DNA from: Actinomycetes bacterium
Lineage (GTDB): Bacteria; Actinomycetota; Acidimicrobiia; Acidimicrobiales; Palsa-688
Direction of reading: 5' to 3'
DNA length: 9,378 nucleotides
Assembly: GCA_021816565.1 (NCBI GenBank)
Contig: JAKAXN010000166.1
Location: forward strand, 1-9,378
The notes under the pieces were generated by a model. The model had not been told where the DNA came from and did not search any database. It saw only the letters and a list, made by a program, of their open reading frames with translations. The position numbers were made by a program, and so were the translations under genes. Shown in pieces: positions 1-6,789 of this stretch. Position 1 is the first letter of the stretch, and each line of letters begins with the position of its first letter.

Positions 1-1
1 C

Positions 2-190
2 TCCGAGGGGGCGTCGTTCGGCGACGACCTCGGGGCCGACTCCCTGGCCCTCATCGAGCTGGTCGAGGCCCTCGAGGAGGAGCTGTCCGACCGCACGGTC
101 GGGTTCCGGATCGACGACGAGGACCTGGAGGACCTGAAGACGGTGCGCGACGCCGTCGACTACGTCCTGGCCAAATTGCAGAACTCCTGA
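2..190 (+). CDS. acpP: Acyl carrier protein, 3' part (start lies off the window)
   Basis: This is the last 62 residues of an acyl carrier protein, the small carrier that holds growing acyl chains on a 4'-phosphopantetheine arm during type II fatty acid synthesis in the cytoplasm. The attachment motif is visible as [12 protein letters not shown], with the modified serine encoded at 41-43. The usual acidic helix II ([10 protein letters not shown]) follows, and a C-terminal helix with TVRDAVDYV closes the fold. A complete ACP has about 75-85 residues, so only the first helix is missing. An acpP-like gene directly before rnc is common in bacteria, which supports the housekeeping role. A carrier protein for a secondary pathway is possible but less likely given the neighbours. 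The frame ends at TGA 188-190. Confidence 0.88.
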   Translation, partial: SEGASFGDDLGADSLALIELVEALEEELSDRTVGFRIDDEDLEDLKTVRDAVDYVLAKLQNS

Positions 191-219
191 GGCCGGCCCC
201 GCCCGTTAGCCCGTCGACT

Positions 220-231
220 GGAGAACTTCTG
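220..231 (+). promoter_or_regulatory. Possible Shine-Dalgarno plus CTG start for rnc
   Basis: GGAG at 220-223 is followed by a 5-base spacer and an in-frame CTG at 229-231. Starting there would add 21 residues and restore the first helix of RNase III, which is otherwise cut by the ATG at 292. No Shine-Dalgarno-like sequence lies before that ATG. This is an inference; CTG starts are rare. Confidence 0.35.
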
Positions 232-291
232 CCCGGAGAGTCGGTTCCTGTCCCATCCGCAGACACCGTTCGCCAGGCCCTGGCCCACCGG

Positions 292-960
292 ATGGGCTGG
301 GACGTGGCCGACGGGCATCTGCTCCTGCAGGCCCTGCGGCACCGCTCGTGGTGCGCGGAGAATCCCGGCTGGGAGTCCAACGAGCGGTTGGAGTTCCTCG
401 GTGACTCGGTCCTCGGGTTGATAGTCACCGCCCATCTGTTCCGCACCTACCCCGACATCCCCGAGGGGGAGTTGACCAAGGTGCGGGCGTCTGTGGTCAA
501 CTCCGCGGCCCTGGCCGAGGTGGCCGCCGAGCTGGACCTGGGCCCGGCGCTGATGCTCGGCAAGGGTGAGGACCAGTCCGGGGGCCGGGAGAAGCCGTCC
601 ATCCTGGCCGACGCCACCGAGGCGCTGATCGGCGCCGTCTACATGGACAGGGGCTGGGGAGCCGCCGAGGCCGCGGTGATGGGCCTGTTCGGGGCCCGCA
701 TCGAGGAGGCGGCGGCCGGTCCCGGTGGCCAGGACTACAAGACCCGGCTGCAGGAGCTCTGCGCCCGGACCTTCGACCAGCTGCCCCGGTACGTCCTGCG
801 CGACGAGGGGCCCGACCACGCCAAGGAGTTCGAGGCGACGGTCCACGTGCAGGGCCAGGCCCAGGGGTCCGGCCGGGGCCGGTCCAAGAAGCAGGCGGAG
901 CAGGCGGCGGCCCGGGAGGCGTGGGAGCGGCTGCGAGCCGCCGCCGAGACCGCCGGATAG
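292..960 (+). CDS. rnc: Ribonuclease III (true start probably upstream of the ATG used here)
   Basis: RNase III cuts double-stranded RNA and matures rRNA precursors and some mRNAs. Numbered from the ATG at 292 (222 residues), the family signature NERLEFLGDS lies at 30-39, giving acidic residues E31, E34 and D38. The second metal-binding pair is D107 and E110 in ADATEALIG. A double-stranded-RNA-binding domain runs from about 148 (DYKTRLQE) to 217 and ends in the typical GRGRSKKQAEQAAA helix. The ATG start cuts the first helix of the nuclease domain: codons just upstream read TVRQALAHR and continue the family pattern, aligning with INRLQRKLGYTF of the E. coli enzyme. No ATG, GTG or TTG exists upstream in this frame, and CTG at 229 is the best candidate (243 residues). 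The stop TAG overlaps the mutM start by one base. Function is certain; the start is not. Confidence 0.93.
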   Translation: MGWDVADGHLLLQALRHRSWCAENPGWESNERLEFLGDSVLGLIVTAHLFRTYPDIPEGELTKVRASVVNSAALAEVAAELDLGPALMLGKGEDQSGGREKPSILADATEALIGAVYMDRGWGAAEAAVMGLFGARIEEAAAGPGGQDYKTRLQELCARTFDQLPRYVLRDEGPDHAKEFEATVHVQGQAQGSGRGRSKKQAEQAAAREAWERLRAAAETAG

Positions 961-1829
961 TGCCCGAGCTGGCCGAGGTCGAGACCGTCCGGCGCGACGT
1001 CGACTCCGAGTTCTCCGGTCGGGTGATCGACCACGTCGCCGCCACCGGCGCCCGGACCCTGCGGCGCCACCACCGCCCCGGGGAGCTGGTGGAGAGGGCG
1101 CAGGGCCGCAAGCTGCTCGGCGCCGGCCGGCGGGGCAAGTACCTGCTCATGCACCTCGACAGCGGTGACGTGGTGGTGATCCACCTGGGCATGAGCGGCC
1201 AGCTGCTGCTCGCCGTCCCCGCCGACCCGCCGGTCAGACACACCCATGTGGCTTTCACCTTCGACGACGGCCGTCAGCTGCGCTTCGTCGATCCCCGCAC
1301 CTTCGGCGAGGTGTTCGTGTCGACGGCGGCCGGCCCGGGTGCCGTACCGGCGGAGCTGTCCAACCTGGGGCTCGACCCGCTGGCCCCCGATGCCGGATCC
1401 GACGTGGCCGCCGGGCCGGCCGCCCCGGCCGAGGACCGCTTCGTGGCCGTGCTGGCCGGGCGCACCACCAGGTTGAAGCCCCTGCTGATGGACCAGACCC
1501 GCATCGCCGGGATCGGCAACATGTACGCCGACGAGATCCTCTTCGCGGCCGGGCTGCGCTTCGACCGGCCGGCCGGGACTCTGGGCGAGGACGACGCCCG
1601 CCGGCTGTTCAGGGCCGCGGTGGCGGTGCTGAGCGACGCCGTCGTGCACCGGGGCTCGTCGCTGGCCGACGAGCAGTACCGGGACCTGTACGGCCGGCTG
1701 GGCGGCTACCAGGCGCTCCACAACGTCTACGCCCGGGAGGGCCGGCCCTGCCGGCGCTGCGCCACACCCATAGAGCGGGTCAGAGCCGCCGGTCGCAGCA
1801 ACTTTTTCTGTCCCCGGTGTCAGCCCTGA
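960..1829 (+). CDS. mutM: Formamidopyrimidine-DNA glycosylase (MutM/Fpg)
   Basis: This bifunctional glycosylase/AP lyase removes 8-oxoguanine and formamidopyrimidines from DNA in base excision repair. The start is GTG at 960, because the enzyme must begin M-PELAEVE: the proline after Met is the catalytic nucleophile (P2) and E3 assists it. Other key residues are present: K60 in the GRRGKYLL hairpin, M78, R113 and F115 (DPRTFGE) which fill the gap left by the flipped base, K173, N187 in the helix-two-turn-helix (IAGIGNMYADE), and R279. A C-terminal zinc finger has C264, C267, C284 and C287 (C-X2-C-X16-C-X2-C). The length of 289 is slightly above the usual 270-275, explained by an Ala/Pro/Gly-rich linker at about 142-159. 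GTG shares its first base with the rnc stop (TAGTG), there is no clear Shine-Dalgarno, and translation is probably coupled to rnc. Confidence 0.95.
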   Translation: MPELAEVETVRRDVDSEFSGRVIDHVAATGARTLRRHHRPGELVERAQGRKLLGAGRRGKYLLMHLDSGDVVVIHLGMSGQLLLAVPADPPVRHTHVAFTFDDGRQLRFVDPRTFGEVFVSTAAGPGAVPAELSNLGLDPLAPDAGSDVAAGPAAPAEDRFVAVLAGRTTRLKPLLMDQTRIAGIGNMYADEILFAAGLRFDRPAGTLGEDDARRLFRAAVAVLSDAVVHRGSSLADEQYRDLYGRLGGYQALHNVYAREGRPCRRCATPIERVRAAGRSNFFCPRCQP

Positions 1830-1830
1830 C

Positions 1831-1840
1831 CGGGCGCCCG
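1831..1840. other. 10-bp perfect palindrome just after mutM
   Basis: CGGGCGCCCG directly follows the mutM stop and is its own reverse complement. With GGTC at 1861-1864 and the nearby CCCGGG it could fold into an imperfect GC-rich hairpin, perhaps ending the rnc-mutM transcript. There is no T-run, and GC-rich DNA yields such palindromes by chance, so confidence is low. Confidence 0.2.
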
Positions 1841-1899
1841 ACCCGCGGCTCGTCCCGGGCGGTCAGGGTCCACCAATTCGGAAACCGGACGGGGCAGCG

Positions 1900-1938
1900 T
1901 TCAGGGATGGGCGCCGGGCGTTGTAGTTTCCCTCTGCC
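1900..1938 (+). promoter_or_regulatory. Probable leaderless promoter of smc
   Basis: A -10-like hexamer TAGTTT (1924-1929, fitting TANNNT) lies 9 bases before the GTG start of smc. A weak -35-like TTCAGG is at 1900-1905 with an 18-base spacer. No Shine-Dalgarno precedes the GTG. In actinobacteria this layout typically gives a transcript that begins at or very near the start codon. The rest of the 109-base gap after mutM holds no gene. Confidence 0.5.
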
Positions 1939-4900
1939 GTGTTTCTGAAGTCGCTGACGATCAAGGGCTTCAAGTCCTTCGCCGACACCACCACCCTCGA
2001 GCTCGAGCCCGGGGTCACGGTGGTGGTGGGCCCCAACGGAAGCGGCAAGTCCAACGTGGTGGACGCGGTGGCGTGGGTCCTCGGCGCCCAGGGAGCCCGC
2101 ACGGTGCGCTCCGCCAAGATGGAAGACGTCATCTTCGCCGGGACGCCCAAGCGGCCGGCGCTCGGGCGGGCCGAGGTGGCGCTGACCATCGACAACAGCG
2201 CCGGTCTGCTGCCCATCGAGTTCTCCGAGGTGACCATCACCCGGACGCTGTTCCGCAGCGGCGACTCCGAGTACGCCATCAACCGGGTGCCGTGCCGGCT
2301 GCTCGACATCCAGGAGCTGCTCTCCGACACCGGTATCGGCCGCCAGCAGCACGTCATCGTCTCGCAGGGCAACCTCGACGCCATCTTGAACGCCCGCCCG
2401 GAGGAGCGGCGGCTGGTGATCGAGGAGGCGGCCGGGATCCTCAAGTTCCGCCGCCGCAAGGAGAAGTCCGAGAGGCGGCTGGAGTCCACCGAGGCCAGCC
2501 TGGTCCGCATCCAGGACCTGCTCCGGGAGGTCCGCCGGCAGCTGCGCCCCCTCGAGAAGCAGGCCGACGCGGCCCGCCGTCACGACGACCTGGTGGCCGA
2601 GCTGGCCGCCGTGCGCCGCTTCCTCCACGGCCGGGACCTGAGCGCCGTCGAGGGCCGGCTGTCGGCCGCGGCCCGGGAGCGGCGGGACCTGGCCGAGGGC
2701 GAGGACCGGGTCCGGCGCAGCCTGGGCCGCCTCGACGCCGAGGTCGTCCAGGCCGAGACCGAGCTGGAGGTCGCCATGTCCGGTCCGGGGCCGGACCTGG
2801 CTGACCTGGTGTCGCGCGCCGAGGGGTTGCGGGCCCGGGCCGGCGGCCTGGCGGCGGTCATGGCCGAGCGCCGCCGGTCCATCGAACGGGCCATCAACGC
2901 CACCGTGGACCAGGACGTGATCTCCAGCCTGGAGGCCGAGGCGGCCAGCTTGAGCGAGCGGCTGGAGGGCACCGAAGCGGAGGCGGAGCGCCTGCTGCCG
3001 GAGGCCGACGAGCTGGCCGAGGCGGAGCGGGTCCTGGCCGCCGAGACCGAGGCTTTCGAGTCGCAGTGGGGCTCGGCCCCGGCCCGTCCCACCGACCCGG
3101 CCGCCGAGGTGCGCGGTGAGCTGACCGCCCTGCGCTCGGCCGGGGAGCGGACCTCCGCCGAGACCCGCCGGCTGGACTCCAGGCTGGCCTCGCTGGAGGA
3201 GCGCGCCGCCAAGCTGGCCGCCGAGCAGGCCCGGCTGGCCGAGGTGGTGGAGGAGACGACCCGGGAGGCTCCCGGGCTGGCCGCCGCCGACACCGCCGCC
3301 CGCCAGGCCGAGGCCGAGGCCGACTCGGCCCGCAGCGAGGCCGAGGAGCGCCGCCGGGGAGCTGACGCCGAGCGCCACCGGTGGGCCGCCCGCGAGGAGG
3401 CGCTGGCCCAGGCCCTCGACCAGGCCCGGGCCCGGGCCGGGGCGGAGAAGCTGGCCCAGGCCGGCGGGGTGGTCGGCACGCTCCTCGATCTGGTGGAGGT
3501 CGACGACGGCTTCAGTGCGGCATTCGAGGCGGCCGCCGGTGAGATCCTGGCCGCGGTGGTCCTCGACGGCGTGGACTCGGCCCGCAGGGGGCTGGCCGAG
3601 CTGCGCCGGATGGCCGCCACCGGGGCGGTGGTGGCCCTGCCCGGGCCGGCCGCCGGAGCCGCTTCCGACGGGCCGGGTGGAGCGGCCGGGGCCGGAGGGG
3701 GCGCCGACCTGCCCGCCGGGGCGGTACCCCTGCGGGGCCGCGTCCGGGGCCGGCTGCCGGGCGTGGAGTCCCTCCTCGACGACCTGCTGGGCCGGGCCGT
3801 GGTGGTGAGCTCCGGATGGGAGCCGGCGCTGGACCTGGCTCTGGCCAGGCCCCAGCTGGTGGTGGTGACCCCCGACGGGGACCGCTTCTCGGGCGGCCTG
3901 TGGCGGACCGGGGCGGCCGGTCCGGGAGCCACCGGCGCCGCCCTGGATGAGGCCAGGGAGCGGGCCGCTACGGCCGCTGCAGAGGCGGAGCGGGCCGCCA
4001 CCGGGGCCAGGGACGCCAAGCAGGCTCACGAGCAGGCCCGTTCGGCCCGGGCCGCGGCCGGCCGGGCGGTGGAAGCCAACTCCTCCCGGCGACGGGCCGC
4101 GTCCGACGCCCTGGCCCGGCTGGAGTCCGAGGCCGCGGAGCGGGCGAACGAGCTGGAGGCGGTCCGGGCCCAGCGCCGGGAGCTGGCCGAACGGGTCGAG
4201 CGGGAGTCCGCCCGGGTGGCCGAGCTGGAGGCCCTGCTGCCCGAACTGCAGCGCCTGGCCGACGCCGAGGCCGAGAAGGCAGCCGCCGAGCGGGCCGCCC
4301 GGTACCGGCTGTCGGAGCGGGCCGCCGCGGTGGCCGCCATGCGCCGGGATCTCGAGGTCCGGGCCGCCGGCCTGGAGGAGCGGCGGACCCTGACGTCGCG
4401 CCGGCTGCGGGAGGTGGAGGAGAGGCTGCGGCGCAACGTGGCCGAGCGCGACGAGGCGGCCGCCCGCCGCCAGGCGGCCCGGTCCGCGGCCGGGGTGACC
4501 GATGCCTTGATGGCCCTGGTCCGGGCCCGGGAGGCGGAGCTGGAGTCGACCCTGACCCGTCTGCGGGAGGCCCGGAGGGCCGAATCCGAGGAACAGCGCC
4601 AGCGCAGCAGCCGGCTCGAGCAGCTGCGCCGGGAGCGTTCGGCGGCCGAGCGCCAACTGGCGGAGGTGCGCGAGCGGCTCAACCGCATCGACCTCGACGA
4701 GGCCGAGGCCCGGGTCCGGCTGGAGAACATCACCGAGGCCATCCGCCGGGACCTGGACTGCGAGCCGAAGTCGGTGAAAGGAGCGGAGTGCCCGCCCCTG
4801 CCGGCCGGTACCAGCGCCGGCAGCCGCCGCACCGAGCTGGAGCGGGAGCTGAGGCTGATGGGCCCCATCAACCCGCTGGCCCTGGAGGAGTACGAGGCCC

Positions 4901-5472
4901 TGGTCGAGCGGCACCAGTTCCTCGAGGCCCAGCTGGAGGACGTGCGGGCCGCCCGGCGGGAGCTGACGAAGGTCATCAAGGCCATCGACGTCGAGATAAC
5001 CGAGATGTTCGGTGCCGCCTACGCCGACGTGGCCGAGAACTTCGTCAAGCTCTTCTCCACCCTCTTCCCGGGGGGGGAGGGCCGGCTGAAGCTCACCGAT
5101 CCCGAGCACCCCCTGGAGACCGGGATCGAGATCGAGGCCCGGCCGTCGGGCAAGAACCTGCGCCGCCTGTCGCTGCTCTCCGGTGGCGAGCGCAGCCTGG
5201 TGGCCATGGCGTTCCTCTTCGCCGTGTTCCGGTCCCGCCCGTCGCCGTTCTACATGATGGACGAGGTGGAAGCGGCCCTCGACGACGTCAACCTGCACCG
5301 CTTCCTCGGTCTCATCGCCGAGTTCCGCAACGAGGCGCAGCTGCTCATCGTCAGCCACCAGAAGCGCACCATGGAGGCGGCCGACTGCCTCTACGGCGTC
5401 ACCATGGCCCCCGGAGGGTCCTCCCGGGTGGTGAGCGAGCGGGTGTCGGCCGCGGCCCAGGCGGAGGCCTGA
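1939..5472 (+). CDS. smc: Chromosome segregation ATPase SMC
   Basis: SMC is the core of the SMC-ScpA-ScpB condensin, a DNA-loop-extruding ATPase that organises and separates chromosomes. The 1177 residues match the family length. The start GTG gives MFLKSLTIKGFKSFAD, the conserved SMC N-terminus. The N-terminal head (about 1-165) has Walker A GPNGSGKSN at 31-39 and a Q-loop glutamine at 143. A long coiled coil rich in Glu, Ala and Arg runs to about 500. The hinge spans about 505-658 and carries a Gly/Ala-rich insert at about 568-590. The returning coiled coil leads to the conserved LMGPINPLALEEY (973-985). The C-terminal head has the signature LSGGERS (1080-1086) and Walker B FYMMDEVEAALDD, with D1108 and catalytic E1109. 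All catalytic motifs are intact. It lies between mutM and ftsY, as in many actinobacteria, and appears to have its own leaderless promoter. Confidence 0.97.
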   Translation: MFLKSLTIKGFKSFADTTTLELEPGVTVVVGPNGSGKSNVVDAVAWVLGAQGARTVRSAKMEDVIFAGTPKRPALGRAEVALTIDNSAGLLPIEFSEVTITRTLFRSGDSEYAINRVPCRLLDIQELLSDTGIGRQQHVIVSQGNLDAILNARPEERRLVIEEAAGILKFRRRKEKSERRLESTEASLVRIQDLLREVRRQLRPLEKQADAARRHDDLVAELAAVRRFLHGRDLSAVEGRLSAAARERRDLAEGEDRVRRSLGRLDAEVVQAETELEVAMSGPGPDLADLVSRAEGLRARAGGLAAVMAERRRSIERAINATVDQDVISSLEAEAASLSERLEGTEAEAERLLPEADELAEAERVLAAETEAFESQWGSAPARPTDPAAEVRGELTALRSAGERTSAETRRLDSRLASLEERAAKLAAEQARLAEVVEETTREAPGLAAADTAARQAEAEADSARSEAEERRRGADAERHRWAAREEALAQALDQARARAGAEKLAQAGGVVGTLLDLVEVDDGFSAAFEAAAGEILAAVVLDGVDSARRGLAELRRMAATGAVVALPGPAAGAASDGPGGAAGAGGGADLPAGAVPLRGRVRGRLPGVESLLDDLLGRAVVVSSGWEPALDLALARPQLVVVTPDGDRFSGGLWRTGAAGPGATGAALDEARERAATAAAEAERAATGARDAKQAHEQARSARAAAGRAVEANSSRRRAASDALARLESEAAERANELEAVRAQRRELAERVERESARVAELEALLPELQRLADAEAEKAAAERAARYRLSERAAAVAAMRRDLEVRAAGLEERRTLTSRRLREVEERLRRNVAERDEAAARRQAARSAAGVTDALMALVRAREAELESTLTRLREARRAESEEQRQRSSRLEQLRRERSAAERQLAEVRERLNRIDLDEAEARVRLENITEAIRRDLDCEPKSVKGAECPPLPAGTSAGSRRTELERELRLMGPINPLALEEYEALVERHQFLEAQLEDVRAARRELTKVIKAIDVEITEMFGAAYADVAENFVKLFSTLFPGGEGRLKLTDPEHPLETGIEIEARPSGKNLRRLSLLSGGERSLVAMAFLFAVFRSRPSPFYMMDEVEAALDDVNLHRFLGLIAEFRNEAQLLIVSHQKRTMEAADCLYGVTMAPGGSSRVVSERVSAAAQAEA

Positions 5473-5520
5473 CCGGCGCCGACATCCCCGGGTGCCCCAC
5501 CGGAGCGGGCGGTGGTCCGG

Positions 5521-5554
5521 CGTTCACGGAATGAGCCGGCGCAGCCCGTGAACG
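5521..5554. repeat. Perfect 9-bp inverted repeat between smc and ftsY
   Basis: CGTTCACGG (5521-5529) and CCGTGAACG (5546-5554) are exact reverse complements, separated by 16 bases. As RNA this makes a 9-bp hairpin 48 bases after the smc stop. No T-run follows, only a G/C-rich stretch. It could be a terminator for smc, or an operator, because the right arm reaches the region where the -35 of the ftsY promoter would lie. The remainder of the 117-base gap has no gene. Confidence 0.5.
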
Positions 5555-5574
5555 GGCCCCGGGCCGGCCGCCGG

Positions 5575-5589
5575 TAGGCTCGAACGACC
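5575..5589 (+). promoter_or_regulatory. Probable leaderless promoter of ftsY (-10 element)
   Basis: TAGGCT (5575-5580, fitting TANNNT) stands 9 bases before the ATG of ftsY, the same spacing as the TAGTTT element before smc. There is no Shine-Dalgarno and no convincing -35 at 17-18 bases. The repeated layout supports a leaderless start, but this is inference from pattern. Confidence 0.5.
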
Positions 5590-6771
5590 ATGCTGACCTT
5601 GATCATCGTCCTGATCGTGGTGGCCGTAGTGCTCATCGGATCGGCCGGCCTGTACGTGTCCACCCGGTCCCGGAGCAAGCTGCCGCCGGCCCGGCCGGCC
5701 CCGCCGACCAGGCCGCCGGAGGCCCGACCGAAGCAGCCGCCCCGGCCCGGGACCGGGCTCCCCGGGGCCGAGGCCCCCCCGGCGGGCGGCACCGTCGTAA
5801 TCGAGGAGCCGCCTCCGGTAATCGAGGAGCCGGCCCCGGTCGTAGAAGAGGCGCCGGTCGAGGTCCCCCCCCGGTTCCGGGACCGCCTGGGCCGGGCCCG
5901 CTCCCTCTTCGGCGGCTACCTGACGTCGGTCCGCTCCCGCGACCGCATCGACGAGTCGACCTGGGAGGACCTGGAGGAGGCCCTGATCCTGGCCGACGTC
6001 GGCGCCACGGTGGCTGCCGGGCTGCTGGAGGACCTGCGGGGCCGGGTCAAGAAGGAGGGGATCGAGAGCCCCGACCAGCTCATCGAGGCACTCAAGCAGG
6101 AGCTGATCCGGCTGCTCCAGGGCGACCACGAGCTGCACACCGCAGCCGAGGGCACCACCGTGTGGCTGTTCGTCGGGGTCAACGGCGTGGGCAAGACCAC
6201 CACCATCGGCAAGCTGGGCCTGCGCCAGGTGCAGGCCGGCCACCGGGTGGTCATGGCCGCCGGTGACACCTTCCGGGCGGCCGCCGCCGACCAGCTGGAG
6301 ATGTGGTCCGAGCGGGTGGGGGCCACGGTCATCCGGGGCAACGAGGGCGGCGACCCGGGGGCGGTGGTCTTCGACGCCGTGCAGCACGCCGCGGCCCGGG
6401 GCTCGGACCTGGTCCTGGCCGACACGGCCGGACGGCTGCACACCAAGACCAACCTGATGGAGGAGCTCAAGAAGGTCCGCCGGGTGGCCGAGCGGCCCCC
6501 CGGGGTGGTGAGCGAGGTGCTGCTGGTCATCGACGCCACCACCGGGCAGAACGGGCTGATCCAGGCCCGCCAGTTCGCCTCCGCGGTGGGCGTCACCGGG
6601 GTGGTGCTCACCAAGCTGGACGGCACGGCCAAGGGCGGCATCGTGGTGGCCATCCGCTCGGAGCTCGCCATACCCATCAAGCTGGTGGGCCTGGGGGAGG
6701 GGGCGGCCGACCTGGTGGACTTCGACGCCGCGGAGTTCGTCGACGCCATATTCGCCGGCGAGGGCGACTAG
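5590..6771 (+). CDS. ftsY: Signal recognition particle receptor FtsY, membrane-anchored
   Basis: FtsY is the SRP receptor GTPase. It pairs with Ffh to bring ribosomes making membrane proteins to the Sec translocon. The 393 residues begin with one hydrophobic segment (about 2-23), a likely membrane anchor as known for high-GC Gram-positive FtsY. A proline-rich linker (about 30-69) and an acidic three-unit heptapeptide repeat (70-90) follow. The N domain spans about 95-175. The G domain has G1 GVNGVGKTT (196-204), G2 DTFRAAAADQL (from 226), G3 DTAGR (278-282), G4 TKLDG (341-345) and the closing GLGEGAADL (367-375), all intact. The DTFRAAA and GLGE motifs separate SRP GTPases from other GTPases, and the anchor plus linker point to FtsY rather than Ffh. 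It follows smc and appears to have its own leaderless start. It converges with the exporter operon 18 bases beyond its stop. Confidence 0.96.
   Translation: MLTLIIVLIVVAVVLIGSAGLYVSTRSRSKLPPARPAPPTRPPEARPKQPPRPGTGLPGAEAPPAGGTVVIEEPPPVIEEPAPVVEEAPVEVPPRFRDRLGRARSLFGGYLTSVRSRDRIDESTWEDLEEALILADVGATVAAGLLEDLRGRVKKEGIESPDQLIEALKQELIRLLQGDHELHTAAEGTTVWLFVGVNGVGKTTTIGKLGLRQVQAGHRVVMAAGDTFRAAAADQLEMWSERVGATVIRGNEGGDPGAVVFDAVQHAAARGSDLVLADTAGRLHTKTNLMEELKKVRRVAERPPGVVSEVLLVIDATTGQNGLIQARQFASAVGVTGVVLTKLDGTAKGGIVVAIRSELAIPIKLVGLGEGAADLVDFDAAEFVDAIFAGEGD
5797..5859 (+). repeat. Three 21-bp tandem units in the ftsY linker
   Basis: The DNA has a 15-bp perfect direct repeat (5797-5811 and 5818-5832) with a 21-base period, and a third diverged unit. 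It encodes VIEEPPP, VIEEPAP and VVEEAPV (residues 70-90). It is probably a flexible acidic spacer between membrane anchor and NG domain, comparable to the acidic A region of other FtsY proteins. Copy number may vary between strains. Confidence 0.7.
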
Positions 6772-6789
6772 GCGACGGCGGGGAGCGGC

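Noticed and set aside
921..959. ATG at 921 as the mutM start
   Set aside because: It would add 13 residues before the catalytic proline. MutM needs proline at position 2, so GTG at 960 is the true start.
735..1721. A 328-codon open frame on the - strand opposite mutM
   Set aside because: It is a composition shadow of rnc and mutM, without a family motif; the + strand proteins have all catalytic residues.
5069..5079. A G-run in smc as a possible slippage or frameshift site
   Set aside because: The frame is intact and encodes the conserved LFPGGEG; there is no sign of a shifted product or broken gene.
1780..5358. A 1192-codon open frame on the - strand opposite smc
   Set aside because: It mirrors smc exactly and consists of low-complexity Gly/Leu/Pro/Gln/Arg sequence with no recognisable domain. 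Long antisense frames are expected where GC-rich codon bias removes stop codons.
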